Below, in pieces: positions 51,625 to 61,315 of a DNA stretch of 64,000 nt. The first letter of the stretch is position 1, and each line of letters opens with the position of its first letter. The translations under genes were made by a program, and so were the position numbers. The stretch covers positions 109,068 to 173,067 of the forward strand of contig JBOGKM010000081.1 in NCBI GenBank assembly GCA_050747745.1. The letters are read 5' to 3'. The notes under the pieces are model-generated. The model ran no database searches, had not been told where the DNA came from, and saw only the letters and a list, made by a program, of their open reading frames with translations. The stretch comes from SCQP01 sp050747745 (GTDB lineage Bacteria; Acidobacteriota; Terriglobia; Terriglobales; SCQP01).

Positions 51625-54600
51625 TAGAACACGTGGCCGGCGGCCTTGGCGGCATTGGATCGCCACTTGCTCATGCGGTGTTGGTTAATCTCGTTGCAGC
51701 GTTGCCAACGGATTTGTTTTATGCGGGTGTCGAGCGCAGGCCAGGTGGCGTACTCGTAAGCTTTATCGTCGCCGAGGCGGGCGCGGTTAAATTGGGCGAT
51801 GCGTCCAGCATCGGCGAAGATGTTGGGGAATTTTTCCGTGGCCGGCATGGTGGCATCAAAGGTCACCACCTCCGTGCCGCGTCGAGGTTCGCGGGTGACA
51901 TATTTGCCGCCGCTCCCGCGCTCGGTGCGGACGCGGTGGTGCATCTCGGGGCGATCGGGGGCGGCGACAGCGCGGAGAGCGAGGTTAATGGCGGCGTTCA
52001 GGTCGGCTTGCATGGTCTCATGCTTGCCAGCGACGGCGCGGACGAAAATGGGACCGCCTGCTTGTGGCGCCAGCAGGGTGCGCGTTGAGCGTTTGCCGTG
52101 GTCGGCGTTGAGCTCGTCGAGCTGTTGAAATAATTTGGCGACCTGCTTGGATTCAGTGGAGGCGCCGGCGCCTTCGTCGCTGGCCTCCTTGAGGAGCTTG
52201 CGCCAGGGGAACCGCCCGCGGTCGGCCGGCGTAACTTCGGTGGCGCGGAAGCCGACAGCGCCGGTGAAAGAGCAGAAGCGCGAGGAATAGGCGGCGGGCG
52301 TGTCGAGGACAGGAATGCCGAAGGGTTCGGCGAGTTCGGCGAGCTTGTGCGCCACCTGGCGATGGCACCATTGCATAAGGCTAGAATTCTCGCTGTGGGC
52401 GCGGCCCTGGGAAGTACGGTAGCGGCTGAGGTTCTCGATAACGATCAGGTCCACAGGCGGCCGGAACGATTCGTAGCGGCCGTGACGATCGGCGGGGCTG
52501 TTGGCGCCGCGCTCCCCGGCTGGCCGGCGGAGGCGAACGCCGAGCGCTTCAGCCAGGATGAGGTGGGCTGTCTGGTTGACGCGCTGTTCGCGGATCTGGT
52601 CGAGTTTGCGCAGGATGTCAGGGCAAGGGTCGGGGATGGGATGCTGGCGCAACTCGGCAGCGGGGGGCGGCGGCACGCCGGGCTGGCGGCGGAGGGCCTG
52701 GTTGAGCGATTGCCAGCGCCGCCGCAAATCTATCAGTTGCTCGATCCGCGCGATGCTGAGGCCGCGCTGACCGGCAAGTTTCTTGTTGGTGGGACCGGTG
52801 CCGGGCACGGTGAGGCGCAGGCAGTGGCAGTTGGCAAAGTGGAGCCGATCTTCGAGTTCGACCCATCCCCAGTTGCGGCCGCGAAGGGGGAGGATGCGCT
52901 CGGTGGCGGCAAGGAGGGCGCGTTGGACTTGTACGCGGGCGGCTTCGACGCGCATGCGAAGCGGCGGGATACAGGTTGGGTCCTGGGCGAGCGTTGGCTC
53001 TGTGGCCGCGACGTCGGCGAGCACCTTAGTTTTCTGCTCGGGGGTGCCGCCGGCCAACAACCAGAGCCAACGATTCTCTCGGGCCATCTGTCGCTGTTTC
53101 CAGCGGATGGCGACCAGCAGCTTATCGTTCTGCTGCGGGAATGAGGCCTCGGCGAGGCCAGCCGCGAGCCCGGCGTAGCCGAGATCGGTGATGAGAGTGG
53201 CGGCGGCAGCGGTTTCGCCCTCCGTTGCCGTGCGTCCGCGGGAGCCGTGCAACTCCTCGCGGAGCGCCTTGCCGGCAGCGGTGCCGGCGGCGGCCTCTGC
53301 CCGAGTGGGGTCGCGCCAGACCTTGCGTTCCTCGCCGGGCAGGCGCAGTAGCGAGCCGGCTCGATAGTGGGCGTGCCATTGTTCGCCACCGGCCTCGCCA
53401 ATTAAGCGGGCGTACGGCCCGGATTGGGACCCGGCGGTTGCTTCAACGAGGGCGGCGGCGGCAGCCTGGCGAACGCCGAGATCCACACCGAGGGTGGTAA
53501 ACGATTGCAGATGGGCCCACCACGGGTGCTTGGGCGGGTCGCCGGGTTCACTTGGCCAGCGCAGGTTCCATCGCCCGCTCTGGGAAAGGGTGAAACCGGC
53601 AGGCAGGCTTCCCTGGCCCCGGGCTTTGCGGACCTGTTGGGAAAGCGCTTCAGCGGACAGATCCAATGAAAAATTCAGGAGAAAGCGGCGGTTGCCGTCG
53701 CGATCCCAATCGGGCATGAGTTCGATGGCAGCGCCGTCAAGATCCGCGGCGGGCTGCGATGGGGCCGGCTGGCCGGCCCACAGGGCGTCAGCCATGGGCT
53801 GGGACCAGGTCTTGACGTATTGGCCTGTTTCGGAGCGGAGGCGGTCGCGCAGTAGCCTGGGGGCGGCGTACTTGAGCCGTACGGTGCGTTTAACGAAGCG
53901 GCCGCTTCCATCTGCCACGGCCAGCGGAACCATCGCCGCGGGGGTGTCGGCGTCGTGTCTGAATTCGCCCTTCTTTTTGCCGAAAGAGCACGCATCGCTG
54001 AAGCTGAAGAGGCGGCGTGAGCGTACCGGGTCAGCGGGAGTGAAGCTGATGCTGCGTGCGATCCGGGACTCGAGCTCCTCGATCGCCTCACAATAGCGGC
54101 GGAAGTTGTCGAGCAGGTCCTCATCATCAGCACCGTCAGCCCGCCTCCATATGCCCCAGGCGGCTTCGTCGGCAATCAGTGCCTCGAAGAGACGAGCGGA
54201 GCCGATGCCCTCGGAATTCTCGTTACGGAGGTCGTTAAGCGCGGCCTGGAGCCTGGCGCGAAGCTCAACCGAAAATGGGCTGTCTTTCGCGATCTTGCGC
54301 CAGGCAGAGCGCACCGTGCCCCAACCTTTCATGGTGCGCCTGCGGAGGCCGTAGGCGCGCCCATCGTTGTCGTCGGCGAGGTCCTGGCTGATGATTTGGC
54401 GGAGGCGTTCGATCCGGGGCTCGCCCTCGAAGCGCGGCCAGGAACCCACGTCGGCCTCTTCGTGGTCCTCCTTTTCGGCGGACAGATTCACGAGCGCGCT
54501 GCGCCCCTTGCCGGCGATGGCTGCAATGCGGCACTTGGCTTCCTCGCCGGACACGTCATCCGCCGCGGCGGGGCCAGCCATGAGCAGGAGACGGGCGGCG

Positions 54601-55748
54601 AGGCGCGTGATCTTCTCTTCGCGTTTCTCCAAGTTCTGCGTGAACTGGTTGGCGACGGTGAGGGCTTCCTTGAATGCGGCTATGTCGAATTCCCGGCGCC
54701 AGCCAGAAGAATTGAAATCGCCGGCATCGCTGCCGCCGAAGAACGAGAACGTGGTGAAGGCGCGGATGACGTAGCCGCGCTCGCCGCGGGCACGGGCGGC
54801 GTCCGGCGGCTTCACCGGCGGTTCTGCCTTCGCGGCAGGTTTCTGCGGCTTCGGGAAGAGAAACTGCAGCAGCTCGCGCGTGAAGGGACGCGGGAAATAC
54901 TTGAACAGCAGCAGCGCCTCGGTGAGGTCCGCCGTGCCCCTGCGGCTCCTGGGTATTTCAGCGTCCGGGAACCCCGCCGCCCTGAGCTCGGCATCCAGTT
55001 GCTCCAGGCTGGCCTGGCCATCGGCGCGCTCGCAAAGCCACTGCCGGGTCCTCGGGCCCAACTTCTTCGCACCCGCCTTGGCCGGGGTGGAACCGAACGC
55101 CCCGAGAAAATGCAAGACGGCTTTCTGGAGGCGCTCCCCCGCGCTCCATGGGGCTGCGCCAGGGCTGAGTTTCACCACCCAGGCGAGGGAGCATCGGGCG
55201 GCAAACGCCTCGAGATTCAGGCTCTCGTCGTGGAGCTCCGTTTGGAGACGTTTAAAGCCTGCGGCCTTCTTCTCAGCCGCGCCGTTGCCGGGGAAATTGG
55301 CAGTGCACGCCGGGTCACACAGTTGAGGCAGAAATTCGCGTGCGGCGTTCCTGATGGCTCCGGCTCCCCGGGCTTTGCGCAGAATGTAGTTGCCGTATTT
55401 TTCGGCTTCGGTGGCGTTGGGGAGGTCGCCGTTGCGAGTGAGCTCGATGGCGCGTTCGAGCGTGAAATCCACGGTGGGGATGGCGAAGCGCCGGGCTAGC
55501 GCCTCGCACATACCGGGGCGTCGCTCGCCTGGTTTTTCGACCAGGTCCCAGACGCTGCGCAATCTATCGCGGAGGTCAGTAAGTTCGCCCTCGCCGCCGC
55601 TGCCCAGGGCGGCGAGGGCGACGACGTAGTAATTCACTGCATCCTGGAAGAGGGCGTGGTGGTCCCAGAGCCTTTTTTCCCACTCGATCAGTGGGGCTCC
55701 GTCGGCGAGGGAGACTCCGGTGACACGCCCTTGGTAGATGCGATTCAC
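51624..55748 (-). CDS. cas12b: Type V-B effector Cas12b (C2c1)
   Basis: An RNA-guided single-effector nuclease of 1374 aa, larger than the ~1100-1300 aa usual for Cas12b. The N-terminus NRIYQGRVTGV ... LWDHHALFQDAVNYYVVAL matches Cas12b WED-I. RuvC-I has D756 in TTLGVDLGVRQ, RuvC-II E1105 in IVIENLSRYRT, RuvC-III D1249 in QADLNAAINLALR, so nuclease activity is probably intact. Between II and III the Cas12b-type block ENSSLMQWCHRQV ... AAYSSRFCSFTGAVGFR is present. A Lys/Pro/Ala-rich linker lies at about 299-322. The N-terminal half before RuvC-I is about 185 residues longer than in Alicyclobacillus Cas12b. Start is GTG 55748; a TACAAT box (minus strand, 55779-55774) lies ~26 bases upstream with no clear -35. 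First of a three-gene operon; IS3 remnant 166 bases upstream. Confidence 0.95.
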   Translation of the reverse strand: MNRIYQGRVTGVSLADGAPLIEWEKRLWDHHALFQDAVNYYVVALAALGSGGEGELTDLRDRLRSVWDLVEKPGERRPGMCEALARRFAIPTVDFTLERAIELTRNGDLPNATEAEKYGNYILRKARGAGAIRNAAREFLPQLCDPACTANFPGNGAAEKKAAGFKRLQTELHDESLNLEAFAARCSLAWVVKLSPGAAPWSAGERLQKAVLHFLGAFGSTPAKAGAKKLGPRTRQWLCERADGQASLEQLDAELRAAGFPDAEIPRSRRGTADLTEALLLFKYFPRPFTRELLQFLFPKPQKPAAKAEPPVKPPDAARARGERGYVIRAFTTFSFFGGSDAGDFNSSGWRREFDIAAFKEALTVANQFTQNLEKREEKITRLAARLLLMAGPAAADDVSGEEAKCRIAAIAGKGRSALVNLSAEKEDHEEADVGSWPRFEGEPRIERLRQIISQDLADDNDGRAYGLRRRTMKGWGTVRSAWRKIAKDSPFSVELRARLQAALNDLRNENSEGIGSARLFEALIADEAAWGIWRRADGADDEDLLDNFRRYCEAIEELESRIARSISFTPADPVRSRRLFSFSDACSFGKKKGEFRHDADTPAAMVPLAVADGSGRFVKRTVRLKYAAPRLLRDRLRSETGQYVKTWSQPMADALWAGQPAPSQPAADLDGAAIELMPDWDRDGNRRFLLNFSLDLSAEALSQQVRKARGQGSLPAGFTLSQSGRWNLRWPSEPGDPPKHPWWAHLQSFTTLGVDLGVRQAAAAALVEATAGSQSGPYARLIGEAGGEQWHAHYRAGSLLRLPGEERKVWRDPTRAEAAAGTAAGKALREELHGSRGRTATEGETAAAATLITDLGYAGLAAGLAEASFPQQNDKLLVAIRWKQRQMARENRWLWLLAGGTPEQKTKVLADVAATEPTLAQDPTCIPPLRMRVEAARVQVQRALLAATERILPLRGRNWGWVELEDRLHFANCHCLRLTVPGTGPTNKKLAGQRGLSIARIEQLIDLRRRWQSLNQALRRQPGVPPPPAAELRQHPIPDPCPDILRKLDQIREQRVNQTAHLILAEALGVRLRRPAGERGANSPADRHGRYESFRPPVDLIVIENLSRYRTSQGRAHSENSSLMQWCHRQVAHKLAELAEPFGIPVLDTPAAYSSRFCSFTGAVGFRATEVTPADRGRFPWRKLLKEASDEGAGASTESKQVAKLFQQLDELNADHGKRSTRTLLAPQAGGPIFVRAVAGKHETMQADLNAAINLALRAVAAPDRPEMHHRVRTERGSGGKYVTREPRRGTEVVTFDATMPATEKFPNIFADAGRIAQFNRARLGDDKAYEYATWPALDTRIKQIRWQRCNEINQHRMSKWRSNAAKAAGHVF

Positions 55749-55979
55749 AGGTTGTCCCGCAGGGGACGCCTACATTGTACGCGACCAGGAGGTATATGGG
55801 ATGAGTGTTGCCGGCAGCGGCGGCCCCCGGGGAGCCGATGGGGCGGGGCGCGCGCCGGCCAAAAAGCAGGCGCCCGAACTCGCGCTGCGCACCTCGTCTA
55901 TCCTTTGCTTTTGGTGACCGGCCCCCGAAAAACTTGGCCGGGTAGAATCGGGGTTCCCGGACGGGGAGGGAGACCCCGG

Positions 55980-56101
55980 ATGAGGAAGAAACGGCGCACG
56001 GGAGAACAGATCGTTGGCATCGTAAGGCAGTGTGGGGTGGGGGGCGAAGGGTGCGCGAGCTGGCCCGCTGCCGCGGGCTCGTGGCCGAGGGAAACTGGTA
56101 A
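55980..56101 (+). pseudogene. Truncated, frameshifted IS3 orfA
   Basis: The frame from ATG 55980 reads MRKKRRTGEQIVGIVRQ, the start of the IS3 OrfA helix-turn-helix protein, then turns to noise; the continuation VRELARCRGLVAEGNW appears in another frame at 56051-56101 and stops. About two thirds of orfA, including its leucine-zipper region, is missing, so the orfA-orfB fusion transposase cannot be made normally. Confidence 0.7.
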
Positions 56102-56967
56102 GCCCCGAGCGGCGACGTAGCGCGGTCAGGCGTGCCTGCGACAACCATGGAGTATCGGAGCGGCGCGCCTGCCGGCTGCTGGGGCAGGGACGGGGAACAC
56201 AACGCTACAACGGGTTGCGGAAGGAAGACGAGGGAAAGCTGACGGAGGACATCATCGAACTGGCCAGTGAGTACGGGTGTTACGGCTACCGGCGCATCAC
56301 CTGGAAGCTGCAGGGGCAGGGCTGGGCGGTGGGCAAAGACCGCGTCCAGCGAATCTGGCGGCGGGAGGGGCTCAAAGTGCCGCAACGGCAGCGGCCGCGG
56401 GCACGGCTGTGGCTGAATGACGGGTCGTGCGTGCGGCTGCGAGCGGAGCGGCGCAATCACGTCTGGAGCTACGACTTCGTCAGTGGGCAGACCCACGACG
56501 GGCGGACGCTGCGGATGCTGAGACTGATTGACGGGTACACGCGGGAGTGCCTGGCGATTCGGGTGGCTCGTAGGCTGGGCCGATACGAGGTGATCGAAGC
56601 GCTGGCGGAGGTGATGGTGCAGCGGGGCATCCCGGATCATATACGATCGGACAATGGACCGGGGTTCGTGGCCAAGGAGCTGCGCAAATGGCTGGGGAAC
56701 CTGGGAACGAAAACGCTGTACATCGAACCCGGGAGCCCGTGGGAGAACGGCTACTGTGAGAGCTTCAACGGGAAGCTGCGGGACGAATGCCTGAACGGAG
56801 AGATTTTTTATTCACTGAAGGAGGCGCAGATCGTGATCGCGATGTGGCGGGCGGAATACAACACCCGGAGGCCCCATTCGGCGCTCGGCTATAGGCCGCC
56901 GGCGCCGGCGGCCTATAGCCCGATGGTGCTACCCAAACCAGATTCGCAGCCGGTGGCTGTAATGTAA
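56032..56967 (+). CDS. IS3-family transposase OrfB (DDE integrase core)
   Basis: A 311-aa frame; from about residue 21 (KLVSPERRRSAVRRACDNHG) it matches OrfB. The HTH_21 region YGCYGYRRITWKLQGQG precedes the DDE core: D in HVWSYDFV, D in IRSDNGPGF and E in ENGYCESFNGKLRDE. The C-terminal TRRPHSALGYRPPA is typical. The first ~20 residues come from orfA-derived sequence in another frame. Active alone is unlikely without OrfA. Confidence 0.85.
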   Translation: MGWGAKGARAGPLPRARGRGKLVSPERRRSAVRRACDNHGVSERRACRLLGQGRGTQRYNGLRKEDEGKLTEDIIELASEYGCYGYRRITWKLQGQGWAVGKDRVQRIWRREGLKVPQRQRPRARLWLNDGSCVRLRAERRNHVWSYDFVSGQTHDGRTLRMLRLIDGYTRECLAIRVARRLGRYEVIEALAEVMVQRGIPDHIRSDNGPGFVAKELRKWLGNLGTKTLYIEPGSPWENGYCESFNGKLRDECLNGEIFYSLKEAQIVIAMWRAEYNTRRPHSALGYRPPAPAAYSPMVLPKPDSQPVAVM

Positions 56968-57274
56968 ACTTTCTCACTGGGGCTGGTACAAAAAATCGGT
57001 CAGGTCATCCGGAAGAGGTGTCCGAGCGGTGGAGCAGCGCGCGGCCGTTGCTGCAATCGAGAGCAGACCGGCTCTCTGCGGTGACGCTTCGACTCGGGCG
57101 GTGAGGTTTAAGCGTAGATACCGCAGACGGGCTTGTGCCGGCATCCTCCGCCACCTGATTCCCGGCGGAATCACGACGGCGGGCGGGAGACATGGACGCG
57201 ATGCCTTACGGGGCCGTCAAGGCTAGCGGCTGCGGCCGCGAGGGCCTACAAGGCAGCGTCGAGGTCGATTTCTG
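56968..57274. other. Gene-free interval after the IS element
   Basis: About 300 bases between the transposase and the S53 peptidase stop. The right IS end falls within the first 25 bases. At 57011-57038 is a stretch like the 5' half of a serine tRNA (GGAAGAGGTGTCCGAGCGG), but no anticodon arm or T-arm follows in register. No convincing ORF or terminator is seen. Confidence 0.5.
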
Positions 57275-60136
57275 CTAGTTAATGGTGAGGATAATTGATG
57301 CGTGCGCACTGATTGTGGGCGTGGTTGAGTCTTCCCCAGTGACAGTGATGGTGTAGTTCAGGGGCGGAGGGCTGATGAGGGTGTTGCCGCCACTACAGCC
57401 GGCGGCGATCAGCACGACTGCGAGGAGGAGGATCAACCCCGCCGAGAGACGGTAGCGGCGGAGGCCGCCGCCCAAGACGCACGCAAACAGCAGGCCCGCC
57501 AGGGCCAGGAGCGCTGGAACCAGCATCATGTCGCGGTTACCTGGGAAGCCGGAGGCATGGATGAATATCAAGCCCAACTTACGTTTGCCCGTGCCACCGT
57601 TCAGCGCGCCGGAACTGCAAGCGGCGGCATTGGCGTCGAGCGTGATCTGTGTGGTGGCGGCGGTGGTTCCGCTGACGGACACGATGCCATCGCCGTTGCT
57701 GCCCGTGCCGGCGAATTCGTAGCACAGATTCTCCAGGGCGGTGGGCTTGGAGAGGCTCAGCAGCACGGTCCCGGTATAGCCGCCGCTCGGGGTGACCGTG
57801 ATGGTGATTGTTCCGGAACCGCCGGAGGGTATGGTAAGCGCGGTGTCCCCAATCGTAAACGAGCCCGTGCCCGAACTGACGATGGGAACGTTTACCGAGA
57901 CGACGCCGGTGGAGCGGGCGTAGGTGCTGTCGCCGGAGTAGGTAGCGAGCAATTGGTACACACCAGCGGCGGCGAAGCTGGTGGGGTAGACCGCAGTGCC
58001 ATTGGCACTGAGCGTGATCTGCGTGGGGGCGGCTCCGTTGTCAGCACTTTCGCCGGTTGATAGGAACAGCGATACAGTTCCGGTGGGAACGGGGCCGCCG
58101 CCGCCGCTGACGGTGATGGTGAAGTTCACGTTGGCGTTCTGTGCGGGAGTGTCGCTTGAGGCCGAGATCGTGGTCGTGGTCGCTATCAAGGCAGGACCGG
58201 TATTGAGCGGCCAAGCCAGGGCCAACTGATTGAGATCGACCGATCCCAGCCCGGTCACCTGATCGTAGCCGGTGCCGGCGGAAAAGCCGGCGCTACTGCT
58301 GCAATAGTCCGGTCCGGCGGTGCAATCGTTATTACCGCTAGTGACGTCGTGAAAAGCCAAAGCATAGGTAGCGCTGTTGGCCGCCAAGGAATACAGAGTG
58401 GGATTAATGAGACCCTGGCCGCTGGTGTAACCGGCCTCCTGGTTGATGATCGCCACCATGCCGGCAAAGGTGGGGACGTCAAAGCTAGTGCCGCCGGCGA
58501 CAGTGAGATCTTCAGTCGCGGCATCGCGGAAGCCGGCGTCACAGCTCGCCAACTGCCCGGAGACCCACGAGGTCGAATCGCTGGTGCAATAGAGGTAGCC
58601 GGGATTGTTGGGCGAGGCGTAAAGCGCGAGATCGGGTACATCTCGCTTGCCATCTGCGGGGATTCCGGGAACTCCGGTTTGCCAACCAGGCTTATCAAAA
58701 AGCGTACTGGAGCCGCCACCGCCGGCACTCAACCCCGAGGTGGTGCTGTCGTCATTCCAGACGATTTCGGGGATATATTTGAGCGCCGAGCTGATGACAT
58801 CGGTGCCCGAGCTGGCTTGCCAGTAGGCGGTGCCGGCCGCGGCGTTGGCAGCGGTAATTTCGGTGCCGCCAACGCCGGTCACGTAAGCACTGCTGGCGGG
58901 GTAATCAACTGCCAGCGCCTCCTGCTGGGCGGTGGTCAGTCCGGAGACGCCGTAGCAATCGGTTGAACCTTCGTCGCCGCTGGCCGCGATGACGGTTTGG
59001 CCTTGTGCGGCGGCTTGTTGCAGGGTGACCTCGAGGCCGGGAATGTTGGGGCCGGCGGCGGCTTCGCAGTTCCCGTAGCTGCTGTCGATAATGGGCGCCA
59101 GGTCCTGATCAACCGCAAAGGTTAATGCATCGGACACGCTGTAGTTGAGGTTGTTACCGACATAGACGAAATCAACGTTGGCGCCGGTGGCGACCGCGCC
59201 CGCCCACTCCAGGTCGAGATCGGACTCCGCTTCGTCGTGGGGGAAGACGGCGGCCGAGCCGGAGCCGGGTACGAGAATGAGAGAGGGAGCCTTGACGGTA
59301 AGGCCGGCGGCGTTTTGGAAGTTTTCAATATCGCTCAGGGCCACGGCGGATTGGCCGACTACGGCGATCGTCTGTCCAGCGCCGTCGTACCCGGAGGCGT
59401 AAAGCGGCTTGACGTCATAGGTGGTCGCGATGTCACCGGGAGCGAAAAAGACGTTGCCGGTGAGGCTCGAGGTGAAGCGGGGGTTGGGACGTGCGCTTTG
59501 GCCGCGGATGATGCGCGGCCGGGGACGGAAATCGTCGAGGTTGCCGATGGCGAGCACGGTGGGCTCGATAGCAGCAGGCAGCGACAAGGCGGTGGCGGGG
59601 GCGAAGTGCCGCACGCCGCCGATCTGGTAGAAGTGCATGGGCGCTGAAAAGGCGGATTCGACCTGGGCGACGGTGCCGGAGAAACGGATGCGGGTGCGGC
59701 TGCGGGACACCGCAGCGATGGTGAAACCTTGCTGCTCCAGCCAGCTTCCAACTTTGGCCAGGTCGGAGGCTGACATGCCAAAACGAGCGCCAAATTGGTC
59801 GGGGGTTAGCCAGTGGTGATAAAGGGGTGAAGCGGGGTTCTGCTGGGCGGCGAGCAGGGTGTTCAAATCAGCCTGTTGGGCGGCCGAAAGGTTAAATTCC
59901 ATGGTGATGCCCTGCAGACGCGCAGTGGCGGGCATGGCGCCGGCATAGAACTGGGGGCGCGCCTGCGGACGCAGCGAACCCGGCAGCGTCAGGCGCCGGG
60001 CATTGTCGATCGCCGACTGGATGCGAGCCTGCGGTCGCGGCGATTGCGCCCATAGCGCCGTGGTCAGCAGCACGGCGGCACCGGGAGCGCCCCAACGGAG
60101 CCAACGCTTTGAAGAGAATGCGAAGATTGATTGCAT
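57275..60136 (-). CDS. Secreted S53 (sedolisin/kumamolisin-type) peptidase with Ig-like C-terminus
   Basis: A 953-aa pro-enzyme: signal peptide (GAPGAAVLLTTALWA), pro-kumamolisin activation domain (about 60-205, with YHHWLTPDQFGARFG), S53 catalytic domain with E304 and D308 in AESDLDLEW, the oxyanion Asp in ASGDEGSTD (about 388) and Ser551 in GGTSFDVPTFAG, and the Ca-binding GYDQVTGLGSVD. Then come a bacterial Ig-like domain (GTVSLFLSTGES), further beta segments, two hydrophobic stretches (MLVPALLALAGLLFACVLGG and LILLLAVVLIAAGCSGG) and a short final Ig-like strand set. S53 enzymes act at acid pH. ATG 60136 begins the signal peptide; the frame upstream to 60181 is not needed. Confidence 0.9.
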   Translation of the reverse strand: MQSIFAFSSKRWLRWGAPGAAVLLTTALWAQSPRPQARIQSAIDNARRLTLPGSLRPQARPQFYAGAMPATARLQGITMEFNLSAAQQADLNTLLAAQQNPASPLYHHWLTPDQFGARFGMSASDLAKVGSWLEQQGFTIAAVSRSRTRIRFSGTVAQVESAFSAPMHFYQIGGVRHFAPATALSLPAAIEPTVLAIGNLDDFRPRPRIIRGQSARPNPRFTSSLTGNVFFAPGDIATTYDVKPLYASGYDGAGQTIAVVGQSAVALSDIENFQNAAGLTVKAPSLILVPGSGSAAVFPHDEAESDLDLEWAGAVATGANVDFVYVGNNLNYSVSDALTFAVDQDLAPIIDSSYGNCEAAAGPNIPGLEVTLQQAAAQGQTVIAASGDEGSTDCYGVSGLTTAQQEALAVDYPASSAYVTGVGGTEITAANAAAGTAYWQASSGTDVISSALKYIPEIVWNDDSTTSGLSAGGGGSSTLFDKPGWQTGVPGIPADGKRDVPDLALYASPNNPGYLYCTSDSTSWVSGQLASCDAGFRDAATEDLTVAGGTSFDVPTFAGMVAIINQEAGYTSGQGLINPTLYSLAANSATYALAFHDVTSGNNDCTAGPDYCSSSAGFSAGTGYDQVTGLGSVDLNQLALAWPLNTGPALIATTTTISASSDTPAQNANVNFTITVSGGGGPVPTGTVSLFLSTGESADNGAAPTQITLSANGTAVYPTSFAAAGVYQLLATYSGDSTYARSTGVVSVNVPIVSSGTGSFTIGDTALTIPSGGSGTITITVTPSGGYTGTVLLSLSKPTALENLCYEFAGTGSNGDGIVSVSGTTAATTQITLDANAAACSSGALNGGTGKRKLGLIFIHASGFPGNRDMMLVPALLALAGLLFACVLGGGLRRYRLSAGLILLLAVVLIAAGCSGGNTLISPPPLNYTITVTGEDSTTPTISAHASIILTIN

Positions 60137-60666
60137 GATCGACTCAGCACGGGCGAACGTTTGGCTTCGCGTCCGCCGCACTCAGTTTCGGCACTACCAT
60201 CTTTGCCGACGACACCTCTAATCCTCTAACCAGCACGCGGCGGCTAAGTCTCGGATGGCGATAGAATCTGGCAACCAACCGCCTGCCCACCTTCGCAGCG
60301 GGCGTTCACATCCGGATAATCAACGTTCCCCGTCGCCGATTGGTTACCGGAAAATACCGTGCAGCGGCGGCGGTGCGTGGCCGCGCATCAGGTCACGGCA
60401 TTGCCCCCGGCAGACTTCGGTTGGGGAGGCGCAGAGGCGGGGCGAGGGCGGCACGGCGCTCAGTTTCCGCCAACCGTGACGAATTGGCGGACACTGCGGG
60501 ACCCCGTGTAAATACTGGGCCTGTACACAAGGAGGAAGGACTGCGGACAGTTCAGGCAGCGTTTTGGGCTGCGGCCGCGGCGCGGACTTTACGGCGGGCG
60601 TGAGCCGATCCATAATCGGGCGAGACTCCCAGGCGCGGTGTTGGGACCTGGGAGCGAGGAGGCCCG
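60137..60666. other. 530-base intergenic region between the S53 peptidase and a cyclophilin gene
   Basis: Divergent upstream region of both genes. No gene, tRNA, rRNA or clear structured RNA recognised; short open frames on both strands show no motif. It should contain promoters for the peptidase (minus) and cyclophilin (plus), but no hexamer pair with good spacing stands out. A purine-rich stretch AGGAGGAAGGA at 60530-60540 is followed by no start codon in range. Confidence 0.5.
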
Positions 60667-61311
60667 ATGCGCAGTTCCCTACCCCGTGCACTGACCGTCG
60701 CAGTTGCTACTTTGGCTTGCGCTCTTTGTCTCAGCGCCCAGAAACATACGGCGAAAAAGCCCGCCGCGCCCGCCAAGCTTGGGCCAGGCACCTACGCCGT
60801 GTTTGTGACCGGCAAGGGCAGTTTTACTGCCCAGCTCTACCCCAGTCTGGCGCCCAAGGCCGTCGCCAACATCATTGCCCTGGCCGAGGGCAAACAGCCC
60901 TACAAGGATCCGCTCATGGGACGGCTGTCGATGTCGCCGTTCTACGACAACCTGCTGTTTTTCCGGACTATTTCCGGCTACATGATCCAGACCGGCGATC
61001 TGCTGAACGACGGCACCGGCTCGCTGGGCTACACCCTGCCGTTCGAGAAAAACAACCTGAAGTTCGACCGGCCCGGGCGCATGGCGCTGGCGCAGGTGCA
61101 GGGCGATCCCAGCTCGCGCGGTTCACAGGTGTTTTTCACCCTGGCACCGGTGCCGCAACTGAACAGTCAGGGCTTTCTCATCATCGGCCAGATCGTGCGA
61201 GGGCTCAACGTCGCCAAGGCCATTTCCGAAGGTCCGCGCAAGGGCGGGCGCAGCGACATGCCCGCGTATCCCGTGATTCTGCACACGGTGAAAATCAACC
61301 TGGTGCGGTGA
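60667..61311 (+). CDS. Secreted cyclophilin-type peptidyl-prolyl isomerase
   Basis: A 214-aa protein with a signal peptide (LTVAVATLACALCLSA) followed by a cyclophilin domain: GSFTAQLYPSLAPKAVANI, FYDNLLFFRTISGYMIQTGD, RPGRMALAQVQGDPSSRGSQVFF and FLIIGQIVRGLNVAKAIS. The FRTISGYMIQTGD segment corresponds to the catalytic FHRVIPGFMIQGGD. Likely helps fold exported proteins. Preceded by AGGAGG just before ATG 60667. Confidence 0.92.
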   Translation: MRSSLPRALTVAVATLACALCLSAQKHTAKKPAAPAKLGPGTYAVFVTGKGSFTAQLYPSLAPKAVANIIALAEGKQPYKDPLMGRLSMSPFYDNLLFFRTISGYMIQTGDLLNDGTGSLGYTLPFEKNNLKFDRPGRMALAQVQGDPSSRGSQVFFTLAPVPQLNSQGFLIIGQIVRGLNVAKAISEGPRKGGRSDMPAYPVILHTVKINLVR

Positions 61312-61315
61312 GAGG

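Larger units (their letters stand above)
55915..56989 (+). mobile_element. Degenerate IS3-family (IS407-like) insertion sequence
   Basis: A ~1.07-kb element carrying a broken orfA and an intact-looking orfB. The left end TGACCGGCCCC and the complement of the right end (GTACCAGCCCC) are imperfect inverted repeats at most. No clean target duplication was found. Size and gene order fit IS3, and shortened orfA shows that it is not autonomous. It separates cas12b from the S53 peptidase gene. Confidence 0.7.

Noticed and set aside
53422..53669. Plus-strand ORF inside cas12b
   Set aside because: Shadow of the effector gene; no independent signal.
57011..57038. tRNA-Ser-like 5' half after the IS element
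   Set aside because: Acceptor and D-arm letters resemble tRNA-Ser, but no anticodon or T-arm follows in register, so it is not a gene. It could be an integration scar.
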